Below, one piece after another: positions 46,372 through 55,878 of a stretch of 64,000 bases of DNA (positions are counted from its first letter, which is position 1; every line of letters starts with the position of its first letter). Source of the DNA: Bacillota bacterium (GTDB taxonomy: Bacteria; Bacillota; UBA4882; UBA8346). The stretch spans positions 1-64,000 of the forward strand of contig JARKQY010000002.1 in assembly GCA_029974635.1 (NCBI GenBank), in the 5' to 3' direction. Under the pieces are notes generated by a model. It was not told where the DNA came from and did no database searches. It saw nothing but the letters and a program-made list of their open reading frames with translations. A program made the translations under genes and the position numbers.

Positions 46372-47607
46372 ATGCAGAAGTTGGATAAGATCACCGAACT
46401 GTCGATTTTATATGAAATATCTTCGATGCCCGTCCGGTTGCTGGATCTTGATAAACTTGCCGAGATTTTGGTGGAAAAAGCCACTCGCTTACTGGGGAAC
46501 GATATTTCAGTCTTGTATTTATTGAATAATCAAACGAATTCTTTTACTCCGTATATATCTTTCGGAGTTCAGCTTTCGTTTTTAGTTGACGTACCCGTCA
46601 ATCAAACAGCTCCGGTTTTAAAAAAAGCCTTTGACAAAGGCCAGTTGGTAGTATGGACGCCTGAACATAAAGATTATATCCCTTGTTTGCTTGGAAAACC
46701 ATATCATGTTCATTGCGCGCTTTATATTCCATTAAAGACGGAAGATGAAATGATTGGTTTCCTTTATGTGGCAAGATTTGCGGAAGAGGCCTTCCATCAG
46801 TCGGAGCAATTTCTGATAAGTGTCTTGGGCAGCCGTTTCACCATCGGGTATGAAAATTTAATGATCTATTGCAAACTGGGGAATACCTTAGCCGAGCTGG
46901 AACAAGAACGAAACCGGCTGCGGATACTGAATAAAAAATTGGCCGGCAAAAACCAGTCAATTAAAAAGAAAAACACCCAACTCCGGGTTCAGAGCAGAAC
47001 CGATGCGCTAACCAAGTTATTTAACCGTAATGCAATTTTTGAGTTTCTTAACAATAAAAAACATATAATGCCGAAGGATTTCCCCGGGGATAGCCTTGCT
47101 CCTAACGGCGGTTCGGCACCTCCCAGTGATGAACCTCTGCAAAATCCAGCTATTTATTATATTACCTTTGCTATGATTGATGTTGACAATTTTAAAAGTG
47201 TAAACGACAATCATGGCCATCTGGCCGGTGATCTGGTTTTACAAACTATTGGAAAGATCCTGTTGGAGGAAGGATTATTGCGCAAAAATGATATTGCCGG
47301 CCGGTTCGGCGGAGAAGAATTTTTGATCATTTTCCCGGACACCGGTGTGCTTGATGCGTTATACCCAATTCAGCGGTTTTGCAGCTTGCTGAAGGCGAAG
47401 GATTTTGTGGGAAAAGATAATCAATCATTCAAAGTGTCGGCATCGGTCGGACTGGCTGATTGCGCATTGCCGAATTTAAATATTGAAGAATCCATACAAC
47501 ACGCTGACAACGCAATGTATTATGCCAAGGAACACGGCCGGGATCAAATCGTAATCTACCAAAAAAATGAATATCATCAGATTAAAACAGATGATGTAGC
47601 CATATAA
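46372..47607 (+). CDS. GAF-GGDEF diguanylate cyclase
   Basis: 411 residues. A GAF domain (about 15-165) is followed by a short coiled coil (175-205) and a GGDEF domain starting TDALTKLFNRN. The active loop is GGEEF (313-317), and RKND (304-307) sits exactly five residues before it, as the inhibitory I-site. An insertion of about 30 residues (Pro/Gly/Ser-rich, after NNKKHIMP) lies between the first helix and MIDVDNFKSVND. It makes cyclic di-GMP with product feedback. It follows the FIST gene and converges on an HD-GYP phosphodiesterase. Confidence 0.93.
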   Translation: MQKLDKITELSILYEISSMPVRLLDLDKLAEILVEKATRLLGNDISVLYLLNNQTNSFTPYISFGVQLSFLVDVPVNQTAPVLKKAFDKGQLVVWTPEHKDYIPCLLGKPYHVHCALYIPLKTEDEMIGFLYVARFAEEAFHQSEQFLISVLGSRFTIGYENLMIYCKLGNTLAELEQERNRLRILNKKLAGKNQSIKKKNTQLRVQSRTDALTKLFNRNAIFEFLNNKKHIMPKDFPGDSLAPNGGSAPPSDEPLQNPAIYYITFAMIDVDNFKSVNDNHGHLAGDLVLQTIGKILLEEGLLRKNDIAGRFGGEEFLIIFPDTGVLDALYPIQRFCSLLKAKDFVGKDNQSFKVSASVGLADCALPNLNIEESIQHADNAMYYAKEHGRDQIVIYQKNEYHQIKTDDVAI

Positions 47608-47611
47608 CAAG

Positions 47612-49261
47612 CTATGAATCCTTGGAATCCAGGTCTATCCCTTGAGCTAAAACCTCCAGGCACGCGTCCACCACAACCGGATCATATAAAACTCCCCGAT
47701 TCCTCATCATTTCTTTTATTGCTTTGTCGATACCGGCGGAAGGACGGTAAGGCCGATGGGAGGTCATTGCTTCCACCAGATCCGCCACGGCAATAATTCT
47801 AGCTTCCAATAGAATTTCATCCCCGGATAATCCGTCGGGATAACCCGAGCCATCAATTTTTTCATGATGTTGAAGCACAATCTCCGCAATTGGCCAAGGC
47901 AAATCTACACTTTTCAGCATATCATAAGCTGCTTGCGGATGGGCCTGGACCAAACTATACTCGATACTGCTCAATTGCCCGGGCTTACTTAAAATCTCGG
48001 CCGGAACATTAATTTTGCCAATATCATGAATTGTAGCCGCAATTTGAATCACATCGATTTCTTCCGGAGTCAGATTCATTTTTTGGGCGATAGCCTTGGC
48101 CAGCTTCGCAACGCGCCGTTCATGCCCTGCAGTGTAAGGATCTTTCATTTCAACAATTAAAGCCATAGCCTGAATTATTTTTTTCATAACTCTTTGTAAT
48201 GCCGCAAGTTCATCCTGGAGCCGTTCGGTATTTTTCAGTTCGGTAATATCCCTTAAAACGATTAATCTCCCCGTTGGACGTCCTTTATGATCCTTTAACG
48301 GCGATATTCGCAAATCATAATTCCGTTGATTTTCAGCGTCACCTATGATAATCTCGCCATCCTCCAGCGGAATCTCACAGTTTTTATCCAACAACTGGTT
48401 CCAACTTGAAAAAACCGTGAACAACGGTTGTCCTATCAATTGTAAAGCCGTACGGTTAAAGACACTTTGAGCGGCAGGATTAAGATCAACAATATGATTA
48501 CGGGTATCCACGATAATAACGCTGTCGCTCATACTTTCCAGCACGGCGCTATATGCTACCGGCACTATGTATAAGAATTGAAATCCGAAAAGGAGAATTG
48601 CCATGACTGGCACGGTAAAAATGAAGGCAAATGTGGTAAGATCCAGATAAGGAAAGACATTTATGCCGATTAACGGCAAGATATTGGCTATCCATGGAAG
48701 TGAGGCGCCGATCAATAGGGAAGCCGCCTGTTTCCGATATGGGGATGGCCGGAATAGAGCCCGGATTAACAAAACGAAACCGATCATTATCAATATGTAG
48801 GAATAAATCATATGAAGCCAAAAACCAATCCCGGGTATCTTCACCAGCATCAAAAAGGAGTTAATACTTTGCAGACTGACTTGACTCCAGATCAGTCCGT
48901 GGAACTCATTGGTAAAAATAAAAAGCATAATAGTAATCGGTTCGATCAACAGCAGCAATAAATTTCGGGGGGTTACCAATCTTTCCGCACCGGTATATTG
49001 CATCGTTAGAATCAGCCAAGCAAACGGCACCATGACAATACCGAGAAACCGAGCCTGATCCCAAAAGATTTTAAGCTCTTTGGAAACGCTTCCCAACTCA
49101 ATCCCGTATGCTATTGTCCACGCAGCCATGGCCAAAACTAATAAGGTAAAAGCTTTTACCCCGGTAACCGGACGTCGCCGCCGGGCTAAGTAAGCAATTA
49201 CCACCAAAATGAATGAACCTGCAATTAGTAAAACCGAGAAAGGATTATTTTGCCAACTCAT
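47612..49261 (-). CDS. 7TM-PAS-HD-GYP cyclic di-GMP phosphodiesterase
   Basis: 549 residues. Seven hydrophobic helices (about 5-235) form a 7TM sensor of the histidine-kinase N-terminal type. A PAS domain follows (about 240-345, VIIVDTRNHIVDLNPAAQSVF, ending RDITELKN). The HD-GYP domain (about 360-535) has AGHERRVAKLA, HDIGKINVP, HHEKIDGSGYPDGL (the GYP motif) and ARIIAVADLVEAMTSHRPYRP. It should degrade cyclic di-GMP. It lies 4 bases from the end of the convergent diguanylate cyclase, so synthesis and breakdown genes sit tail to tail. Confidence 0.92.
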   Translation of the reverse strand: MSWQNNPFSVLLIAGSFILVVIAYLARRRRPVTGVKAFTLLVLAMAAWTIAYGIELGSVSKELKIFWDQARFLGIVMVPFAWLILTMQYTGAERLVTPRNLLLLLIEPITIMLFIFTNEFHGLIWSQVSLQSINSFLMLVKIPGIGFWLHMIYSYILIMIGFVLLIRALFRPSPYRKQAASLLIGASLPWIANILPLIGINVFPYLDLTTFAFIFTVPVMAILLFGFQFLYIVPVAYSAVLESMSDSVIIVDTRNHIVDLNPAAQSVFNRTALQLIGQPLFTVFSSWNQLLDKNCEIPLEDGEIIIGDAENQRNYDLRISPLKDHKGRPTGRLIVLRDITELKNTERLQDELAALQRVMKKIIQAMALIVEMKDPYTAGHERRVAKLAKAIAQKMNLTPEEIDVIQIAATIHDIGKINVPAEILSKPGQLSSIEYSLVQAHPQAAYDMLKSVDLPWPIAEIVLQHHEKIDGSGYPDGLSGDEILLEARIIAVADLVEAMTSHRPYRPSAGIDKAIKEMMRNRGVLYDPVVVDACLEVLAQGIDLDSKDS

Positions 49262-49301
49262 TTGAACCGCCCCAAATTATTAAATATCCATCATCAAAAA
49301 G

Positions 49302-49709
49302 TCAAGCGCGCTTGCGTTGCTCCAGAAGATTGAAGATATTCCCGTAAAGATCTTCAAAAACAGCCTCTATTCCGTAAATCTCTTCTTTGGGCTCACTAAT
49401 GAACTTAACCCCTCTATTACTTAATATTTCATATGTTTTTTTACAGTTATCGGTATGAAATACCAACACGGAGGCCTTTCCAACAGTTTCCATAATTTGT
49501 TGCACCACGGTTTCTTCGCACCATGCCCGTGGGTCCTTTAATAAAATCTGGATATCATTCTGTTTAGACGGCGATACAGTTAACCAGCGGCGCCCCGGCG
49601 CAATGAAAACATCCACCTTTTTGTTAAACCCTAGTTTTTCCGTATAAAATTCAAGGGCTTCATTTTGATCTTTCACATAGATGGCTACGACCGCTAATTT
49701 GGTAATCAT
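49302..49709 (-). CDS. VOC (glyoxalase/dioxygenase fold) family protein
   Basis: 135 residues from ATG 49709, with AAGGAAG 9 bases upstream; ATG 49715 is too close and the frame to 49742 has no site. The start (LAVVAIYVKDQNEALEFYTEKLGF) and end (GIEAVFEDLYGNIFNLLEQ) are typical of one-domain VOC proteins with a metal Glu in the last motif. Members include glyoxalase-like enzymes, dioxygenases and antibiotic-binding proteins; the ligand is unknown. It stands alone. Confidence 0.8.
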   Translation of the reverse strand: MITKLAVVAIYVKDQNEALEFYTEKLGFNKKVDVFIAPGRRWLTVSPSKQNDIQILLKDPRAWCEETVVQQIMETVGKASVLVFHTDNCKKTYEILSNRGVKFISEPKEEIYGIEAVFEDLYGNIFNLLEQRKRA

Positions 49710-49899
49710 GGTCATACACTTCCTTGGAGCAACAATATTCATAATCCTTGGCGATTATATAAAACTATATAAGTAATCGGTAAATTTCCGCAAATCAATA
49801 ATCTTTTTCCCAAACTTTTCGAGGAATGGCATTACCCGAATGAACCTTTTCCCCATCAGCCGGAATAACATAACCATAAACCTAAATTTATTGGAGTAG

Positions 49900-50385
49900 A
49901 TGATGACCAAAATCGAATTTATCAATCGGATGAGCAAAGCCTGTAGTGAGGCGATTCAAGGCGGGGCCAGGTTTAATCAAGAGGTGATCTATGCCCAGGC
50001 AGCCCTGGAATCCAGCTGGGGAAATTCGGAACTGGCAAAGCGGGCAAATAATATCTTTGCGATCAAAGCCGAGAATACCTGGACCGGTGAAACCATTTTT
50101 CTGCCAGCCTCAGAATGGAATCCAAAATACGGATGGTACAATACTACGGCGCGTTGGCGAAAATACTCTTCCTGGACCGAATGTATCCTGGACTATTCCC
50201 GCATCATTTCCACTTTACCTTGGTATCAAGATGCCCTTATGCACATGAATGAACCCAAATTATTTTTACAAGCCATTTTGCCGAATGGTTCCCAACCGGG
50301 CTGGGCAACGGATCCTCATTATACTGAAAAAATCATGAAAATTGCTTCGGAGATGGAAGGTTTCGGCGGCCCAAAATGGGTTTGA
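49900..50385 (+). CDS. GH73-type glucosaminidase domain protein
   Basis: 161 residues; ATG 49903 is a slightly better spaced alternative start. The whole protein is one glucosaminidase (FlgJ/LytG-like) domain, with YAQAALESSWGNSELAKRAN holding the catalytic Glu, then NIFAIKA and WYNTTARWRKYSSW. It would cut beta-1,4 bonds next to GlcNAc in peptidoglycan. No signal peptide is visible, which is odd for a wall enzyme; release by lysis or a spore role are possible. It ends 2 bases from the convergent MFS gene. Confidence 0.82.
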   Translation: MMTKIEFINRMSKACSEAIQGGARFNQEVIYAQAALESSWGNSELAKRANNIFAIKAENTWTGETIFLPASEWNPKYGWYNTTARWRKYSSWTECILDYSRIISTLPWYQDALMHMNEPKLFLQAILPNGSQPGWATDPHYTEKIMKIASEMEGFGGPKWV

Positions 50386-50387
50386 CA

Positions 50388-51548
50388 TTAACCGGCCGCC
50401 TTTAACCTCTTCTCGGCCCAACCCCAGGTCAAAATGGCACTGATGAATATCAAAGCCGACAATATCATCAATATCAAGGGAATAATCGAAACTCCCATTT
50501 TATCCGCCACACGTCCAAATCCGGCGGGCAGGAGAAACCCGCCGGCCGCTGGAAAAAAAGTAATGAATCCGGAAATCTCGGCGGTTCGATCCGGATAACG
50601 CGAAGTAGCGGATGCCATTACAGTGGGAAAAATTCCGGCGATAATAATTCCGATAAGAAAAACAACGCTTACGGTTGCAAATACACCGTCCGGAAGAAAC
50701 CACCAAATAATTGCCAGTACCAGGCCAAGTCCGGTTATAATAATTATAAACCTGGATATTCCGATCCGATCTGCAATGCGGCTACTGACCAGCCGTCCCA
50801 GTGTCAAGGCCAGCCAAAAAATTCCCGTGGTTAAGGAAGCGGGAATGGAGGCGGCCGAAGATAAAGATGTCCAATACGCCGGCAGCCATCCGAAAAAAGT
50901 AGATTCAATGCCGATATAGATGAAAACAGTCAGGCCGCAAAGCCAAATAAACCAATTCCGGTAAGGATGGCCTTTTTTTATTTCCACATTCCGGACCGGA
51001 CCCGGCAAATCAAGTGAGTATATCAAAAAACTGACAATAACCGGAAATATGGCGATGATCCCGAAAGCCGGCCGCCAACTTCCGGTTAGTTTCAAGGAGA
51101 TTGTCGCCAAAACCGGGGCGATTACCGCCCCAATCCCAAAAAAGAGATGCAGCAGATTCATGGCGGCGCCTTTATTGGCGCCGCTAATATCGGCACATAA
51201 AGCGTTCATGCCGATTTCATAAGTCCCGAAGCCGATGCCGGTGATGATCGTCAACCCCAACAACCACGGATAACTTGCGGCCAACATACAACCAAAAAGA
51301 CCGGCGCACATAAAAACTCCTCCGGCCAACAAATACCGCTTTTTCCCAAAACGATCGGCCCAAGTGCCGCCAAGTAATACGGTGATTAACACCCCGATAA
51401 ACAGTCCCGACAGGACCAACCCCGCCTGACTATAATTAAGACGGAGATCGGCGCGGATTGCCAATACCAACGGACCCGTTATACTGGCGGCGAATCCAAT
51501 CGTAATAAAGCCCAAATACTGAGTTAACATCAATCTGCGATAGGACAA
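50388..51548 (-). CDS. MFS transporter
   Basis: 386 residues with twelve hydrophobic helices. The loop after helix 2 is GGTWADRFGKKRYLLAGG, and the second half has GRLVSSRIADRIGISRFI. The gap between helices 3 and 5 (FGTYEIGMNALCADIS, then LLHLFFGIGAVIAP) resembles sugar-type (FucP-like) MFS members. Substrate not determined. Neighbouring genes give no clue. Confidence 0.82.
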   Translation of the reverse strand: MSYRRLMLTQYLGFITIGFAASITGPLVLAIRADLRLNYSQAGLVLSGLFIGVLITVLLGGTWADRFGKKRYLLAGGVFMCAGLFGCMLAASYPWLLGLTIITGIGFGTYEIGMNALCADISGANKGAAMNLLHLFFGIGAVIAPVLATISLKLTGSWRPAFGIIAIFPVIVSFLIYSLDLPGPVRNVEIKKGHPYRNWFIWLCGLTVFIYIGIESTFFGWLPAYWTSLSSAASIPASLTTGIFWLALTLGRLVSSRIADRIGISRFIIIITGLGLVLAIIWWFLPDGVFATVSVVFLIGIIIAGIFPTVMASATSRYPDRTAEISGFITFFPAAGGFLLPAGFGRVADKMGVSIIPLILMILSALIFISAILTWGWAEKRLKAAG

Positions 51549-51681
51549 TTAGGCCCTCCATATTTTTCTGGGATTCTGTGCGAGTATACTTTTTGATGGC
51601 TTAAAACCGCAATATTTTGTACTAGATAATACTACAACCAAGATATGTTCCGAAAACCCATTTCCCGCACAGACTCCTAGG

Positions 51682-52272
51682 TTAGCGGATGTCGGCGACA
51701 GCGGAAATGATTTTATTGACAATACCATACTCTTTCGCTTCAGTGGCGCTCATCCAATAATTCCGTTCGGTGTCCGCTTCAACTTTTTCCAACGGCTGCC
51801 CGGTTTCTTCACTGATGATCCGGTTCACCCGTTTTCGCATTTTAACGATTTCTTCAGCTTCGATCTTGATATCGGCGGCTGAACCATATACACCGCCCGC
51901 CGGCTGATGGATCAGGTACCGGGTATTGGGCAACGAGTACCGGTCATTTTTGGCCGCGCCTAGAAAAATCGTGATCCCGGCACTGGCGACCCAACCGGTT
52001 CCGATGGCTATAATTCGCGGTTTCACGAATTTAAACATATCGTAAATGGTATCTCCCGATTCTACATGACCGCCTTGAGAATTAATGAACACTTTGATGG
52101 GATCATCCGAGATTTCCTGTAAAAACAACAACTGATGAATGACCTTTTCAGCCAGTTTTTGATTTACTTCCCCGGAAATAATGATTGACCGGGTTTTTGC
52201 CAAAGTTTCGAAAAATTTATCCTGTCCTTGCCTGTCAAATCCCTGCTCATCCGGTTCTTTATGATGCAACAT
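51682..52272 (-). CDS. ClpP-family ATP-dependent protease proteolytic subunit
   Basis: 196 residues from ATG 52272, next to GGGGGG; the open frame to 52338 is AT-rich leader. The Ser is in GWVASAGI (S97), the His in YLIHQP (H122) and the Asp in ADTERNYWMS (about D167), so the triad is complete. The usual GMAAS is replaced by GWVAS, so this may be a second ClpP paralogue rather than the housekeeping copy. No clpX or tig is adjacent, which supports that. Works in the cytoplasm with a Clp ATPase. Confidence 0.88.
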   Translation of the reverse strand: MLHHKEPDEQGFDRQGQDKFFETLAKTRSIIISGEVNQKLAEKVIHQLLFLQEISDDPIKVFINSQGGHVESGDTIYDMFKFVKPRIIAIGTGWVASAGITIFLGAAKNDRYSLPNTRYLIHQPAGGVYGSAADIKIEAEEIVKMRKRVNRIISEETGQPLEKVEADTERNYWMSATEAKEYGIVNKIISAVADIR

Positions 52273-52451
52273 TGTTTCCCCCCACTTTATTATTTTACTC
52301 TCATATATAAAATTAATAATATTATTAACAAAAGTCAATAGTTTTCATTACACCAAATAGTCCCCTATCCACAAAGTGGCGCATTGAAGAAAAATCCGCT
52401 TAAGTGTATCAATGAACTCCAGCATTAATTTCTTTTACAAGTGAAAAAAGA

Positions 52452-52494
52452 GGCTGTCGCAAAAGGTTAAAAACTTTTGGGCAGCCCTTTTTTA
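52452..52494 (-). terminator. Intrinsic terminator of the 52520 membrane gene
   Basis: GGCTG and GCAAAAG on one arm pair with CTTTTG and GCAGCC on the other. On the minus strand the hairpin is followed by CTTTTTTCAC; a T run is present on the plus side too. Confidence 0.75.
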
Positions 52495-52519
52495 CAAAAA
52501 AAAATCCTGAGGTTTGGAA

Positions 52520-53146
52520 TTATTTTTTATTCTTCAAGCCGGTGGCGATGTCCACCAGAACAACCGTTAACTCTGCAAGAAAGTAAAAGAATACCAACAT
52601 CCCAAATGATCCGATAACCCCAAAAAGAAGTGATGTCAAACCTCCCCAAAAGCCAAATCCTTCGGGAATTGATACCGGCATATACATCGATGTCCGGAAA
52701 AGTTGAGTTATACTTGCTCCGGCGATCCAGGTGAAAATGGCGCCGGCAATTCCAAAAAAGGCAAGCAGAGAAGCGTATATTTCACCAAGTAACTTTAAAG
52801 ATACGGAGATAATCGGAATCATCGAATATCCGGTTTCAGGCAGATTTTCAATATCATTCGCCCGGATTAACAATATATGGATTATGGCATACGTGAGTCC
52901 TACAAAGAGTACTTCTACGATAATCCCGCCGATGATAATTCCTGCCGAACCCGATGTAAATATGGCTTTCCACCCGAATATCCAAAGAACCAGCCCGCCA
53001 ATCCCGGCAAATGCAGCAACAATTTTTAAAATGATTCCGCAAAGCCGTCTAAAGATCATCCCTTGGGATATCAAAGCCAGGACCGGCCTCATGATCATAT
53101 ACTTCTCCAGAGGCTTCCAATATTTTTCGTATTGTTTCAAATCCAC
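52520..53146 (-). CDS. Multi-pass membrane protein of unknown function
   Basis: 208 residues. Four to five hydrophobic segments are visible (about 38-62, 70-95, 125-150 and 175-200), rich in Gly and Ile. The soluble N-terminus is MDLKQYEKYWKPLEKYM. No domain of known function is recognised; weak resemblance to YIP1-like or DUF-type membrane proteins only. It has its own terminator and stands alone between clpP and the GH42 gene. Confidence 0.7.
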   Translation of the reverse strand: MDLKQYEKYWKPLEKYMIMRPVLALISQGMIFRRLCGIILKIVAAFAGIGGLVLWIFGWKAIFTSGSAGIIIGGIIVEVLFVGLTYAIIHILLIRANDIENLPETGYSMIPIISVSLKLLGEIYASLLAFFGIAGAIFTWIAGASITQLFRTSMYMPVSIPEGFGFWGGLTSLLFGVIGSFGMLVFFYFLAELTVVLVDIATGLKNKK

Positions 53147-53269
53147 TGTTGATCACTCCGATCTCTACTATTTCTTATAATACCTTATTTAAGATCTCAC
53201 CTATTCATTCGGCAGTTCATTGGTTTTCGATTAGAAAATTTTTTCTGAATTTATTCAAAACTATGCCGG

Positions 53270-55327
53270 TTATTCCAATAGCTTTCGCTCCAAAATGGCC
53301 ACATCCCGGGCTTTTAGTTTCATACTCCCGGTTTGTTCCCGTCCGGTAATCAACTCCAGGTACCGTTTACGGTTTAACGGAATCCGGAGATCGGATTCAT
53401 TGTGATTTAATAGAAAAGTAAATTCATAATTACCTTTAAACCGTTGCGTAACCTCGACTCCCGGAGGAGCTTTCAGGGGAGCTCGAATCCCTTTGCTGTC
53501 ACATAGATATTTTAGGAAGTCCCGGATGAAACGGGATTCGGGAGCGCTGGCTAGATAATAAGCCTTACCTTTTCCAAACCGGTTTTCGGTTAAGGCCGGC
53601 CAGCCGGCGTAAAAATCCTTCCCGTATCGAGCCAAAGCTTTTGCCCCTTCCAGGTGAATCAGATCGCAAAGGAGACCGCACTGGTATTTTCCGCGCATTT
53701 TTCCTGAGGGAACGTCTACGACTATGGTATTCTTCATGTCGGGATAGAGAGCATCGATTTCTTCAGCCCAGATCCCAGTTAGCCGACGGAGTTCCCCCGG
53801 GTATCCTCCCAAACCAACCAAATCATTCTCGTCCACCAACCCGCTGAAGAAGGTGGTTATAAAAACGCCGCCGTTACTTACAAACTGTTCCAGGTCTTTG
53901 GCCACACCCGGTTTCATCATATATAAAACTGGAGCAATGATAATTTCATATTTGGAAAAGTCGGCATCCGGCGGAACTAAATCAGTTGCAATATTCAACT
54001 GATATAAAGCATTATAATATTGTTCCACTTGTTCCACATAACGCAAATCCCGGCTCGGACCACTGGAAAACTCCACCGCCCACCAATTATCCCAGTCGAA
54101 AATAATGGCCACCCGGGATCTTAATCTGGAATCCAAGATTTTATCGTGTAGCGCTTTGAGTTCGGCTCCTAGTTGGGCACATTCCCGGAAAACCCTGGTG
54201 TTTTCATGACCCGCATGCTCAATAACGGCGCCGTGATATTTTTCACAAGCCCCGAAAGAACGGCGCAATTGAAAGAACATAATGGCATCCGCACCATGAG
54301 CCATTGCCTGATAACTCCAAAGCCGCATCACTCCGGGACGTTTAAGACTGTTATACGGCTGCCAGTTTTGTTGACTGGGAGTCTGTTCCATCAGCATGAA
54401 CGGATCTCCAGCCTTTAAGCCCCTCATCAAATCGTGACGCATCGCAATGTTACCCATGGAATCCTTAATTGAGGGGTAATTATCCCAGGATACCACATCC
54501 AGGTACTTGGCCCATTTGAAATAATCCAGGGGCTTGAAAGCTCCCATCAAGTTGGTGGTGATAGGAACCTCAGGCGTAATTGCCTTGATTACATCATATT
54601 CGCCGCGATAGCAAGCCAAACTGGAATCGGACATAAAACGGTTATAATCCAGCGAGATCCCTTGAAAACAAGTATATTCCCTAGGATAACCGCAAAAGTA
54701 ATCTCTGCCCATTTCATTCAAATATGACGGAGGAACAATCTCCTCCCAATCATATACGGTATGGCCCCAAAAACTCATATTCCAGCAGCGGTTCAACTCA
54801 TCAATATTACTGTATCTATTTTGCAACCAATTTCGAAACTCACGGGCACAAGTGTCACAATAACAATAACTGCCATATTCATTGCCAATATGCCAAACCA
54901 ATAATGCCGGATGGTTTTTATACCTTTCAGCCATTTTCCGGGCGAGTTTCACAGAAAACTCCCGGTATTTGGAGTTATTGGGGCAGAAATTCACCCGGCT
55001 GCCATGAGTTCTTTGCCGTCCTTCAGCGTCTACCGGAAGTATCTCCGGATATTTCCTGGAGATCCAGGCGGGTTGGGCTGCAGTGGAAGTTGCCAGGCAA
55101 ACGGTGATCCCGTTTTGGGCCATCAAATCCATAATTTTATCCAGCCATTCAAAATGATAGACATCTTCCGCCGTTTGAAGTTTGGCCCAACTAAATACCG
55201 GCAGGGTTACGATATTGATCCCCGCCAGTTTAAAAAGCCGGATATCCTCCAGCCATATTTCCTCCGGCCATTGGTCGGGGTTATAATCGCCTCCGTAATA
55301 GATTCCCGGCAGTTTGGGATTGATCAT
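53270..55327 (-). CDS. GH42 beta-galactosidase
   Basis: 685 residues. The N-terminal barrel starts YYGGDYNPDQWPEEIWLED. The acid/base Glu is in VWHIGNEYG and the nucleophile Glu in LMEQTPSQQNW. CYCDTC with a fourth Cys is the usual zinc site of the family. A trimerisation domain (about 395-600) and a small C-terminal beta domain follow. No signal peptide. It probably hydrolyses imported beta-galactosides. Single gene, no transporter beside it. Confidence 0.93.
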   Translation of the reverse strand: MINPKLPGIYYGGDYNPDQWPEEIWLEDIRLFKLAGINIVTLPVFSWAKLQTAEDVYHFEWLDKIMDLMAQNGITVCLATSTAAQPAWISRKYPEILPVDAEGRQRTHGSRVNFCPNNSKYREFSVKLARKMAERYKNHPALLVWHIGNEYGSYCYCDTCAREFRNWLQNRYSNIDELNRCWNMSFWGHTVYDWEEIVPPSYLNEMGRDYFCGYPREYTCFQGISLDYNRFMSDSSLACYRGEYDVIKAITPEVPITTNLMGAFKPLDYFKWAKYLDVVSWDNYPSIKDSMGNIAMRHDLMRGLKAGDPFMLMEQTPSQQNWQPYNSLKRPGVMRLWSYQAMAHGADAIMFFQLRRSFGACEKYHGAVIEHAGHENTRVFRECAQLGAELKALHDKILDSRLRSRVAIIFDWDNWWAVEFSSGPSRDLRYVEQVEQYYNALYQLNIATDLVPPDADFSKYEIIIAPVLYMMKPGVAKDLEQFVSNGGVFITTFFSGLVDENDLVGLGGYPGELRRLTGIWAEEIDALYPDMKNTIVVDVPSGKMRGKYQCGLLCDLIHLEGAKALARYGKDFYAGWPALTENRFGKGKAYYLASAPESRFIRDFLKYLCDSKGIRAPLKAPPGVEVTQRFKGNYEFTFLLNHNESDLRIPLNRKRYLELITGREQTGSMKLKARDVAILERKLLE

Positions 55328-55628
55328 GAAATGAATCCCCCTTAAAACTTAATTCTCCAGTCCCTTCTTAATCTATAATGCCGAGTTCAAAAAATGAGCT
55401 CTACTTCAGTACTTTGTCATTGCAATTTCCCGAAGTTTTAGAGTTGACAAAGTACTAGATAACTTGATAACTAATAACTATATTTTCACACTAAGCTAAG
55501 TATATTCTCCACCTAGCCACCCTCCCCTTCTTATATAAGTGAAAAGGTGTAAAGTCGATAGTGTAAAATACAAAACTAAAAACTTTTTCAAGCTTCTTAC
55601 TTATGCGAAGGCAAAGTGGGTTGAAAAT

Positions 55629-55661
55629 GCAGGAAGCGGGAATCAAGTTCCCGCTTCCTGC
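55629..55661. repeat. Perfect 14-base hairpin without T run
   Basis: GCAGGAAGCGGGAA (55629-55642) pairs with 55648-55661 around a 5-base loop. GC-rich in an AT-rich region and not followed by T residues, so it is not a plain terminator. Confidence 0.65.
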
Positions 55662-55878
55662 GTGTAAATGTAGAATATATTAGGGAGTTAAACCGAAGAA
55701 TTTATCTAATTAATATTAATCAATAAAAAACGTTTTCTTAATATTATTATACTACTAATTTGTTAAATCAACAATAGGATCTGAAGAAAATATTTTTTTT
55801 CGATATTTTCTCATACTTTACTATAAATTTTTGCCATAGTCGAATTATTAATATTTTCTATCATATCCCACTTTTAAC

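Noticed and set aside
52440-52452. CAAGTGAAAAAAG as a seventh ROK site
   Set aside because: The left half is TAC instead of TCA, and the A run belongs to the adjacent terminator.
55535-55547. TAAGTGAAAAGG upstream of GH42 as a ROK site
   Set aside because: Only the right half matches; the left half lacks TCA.
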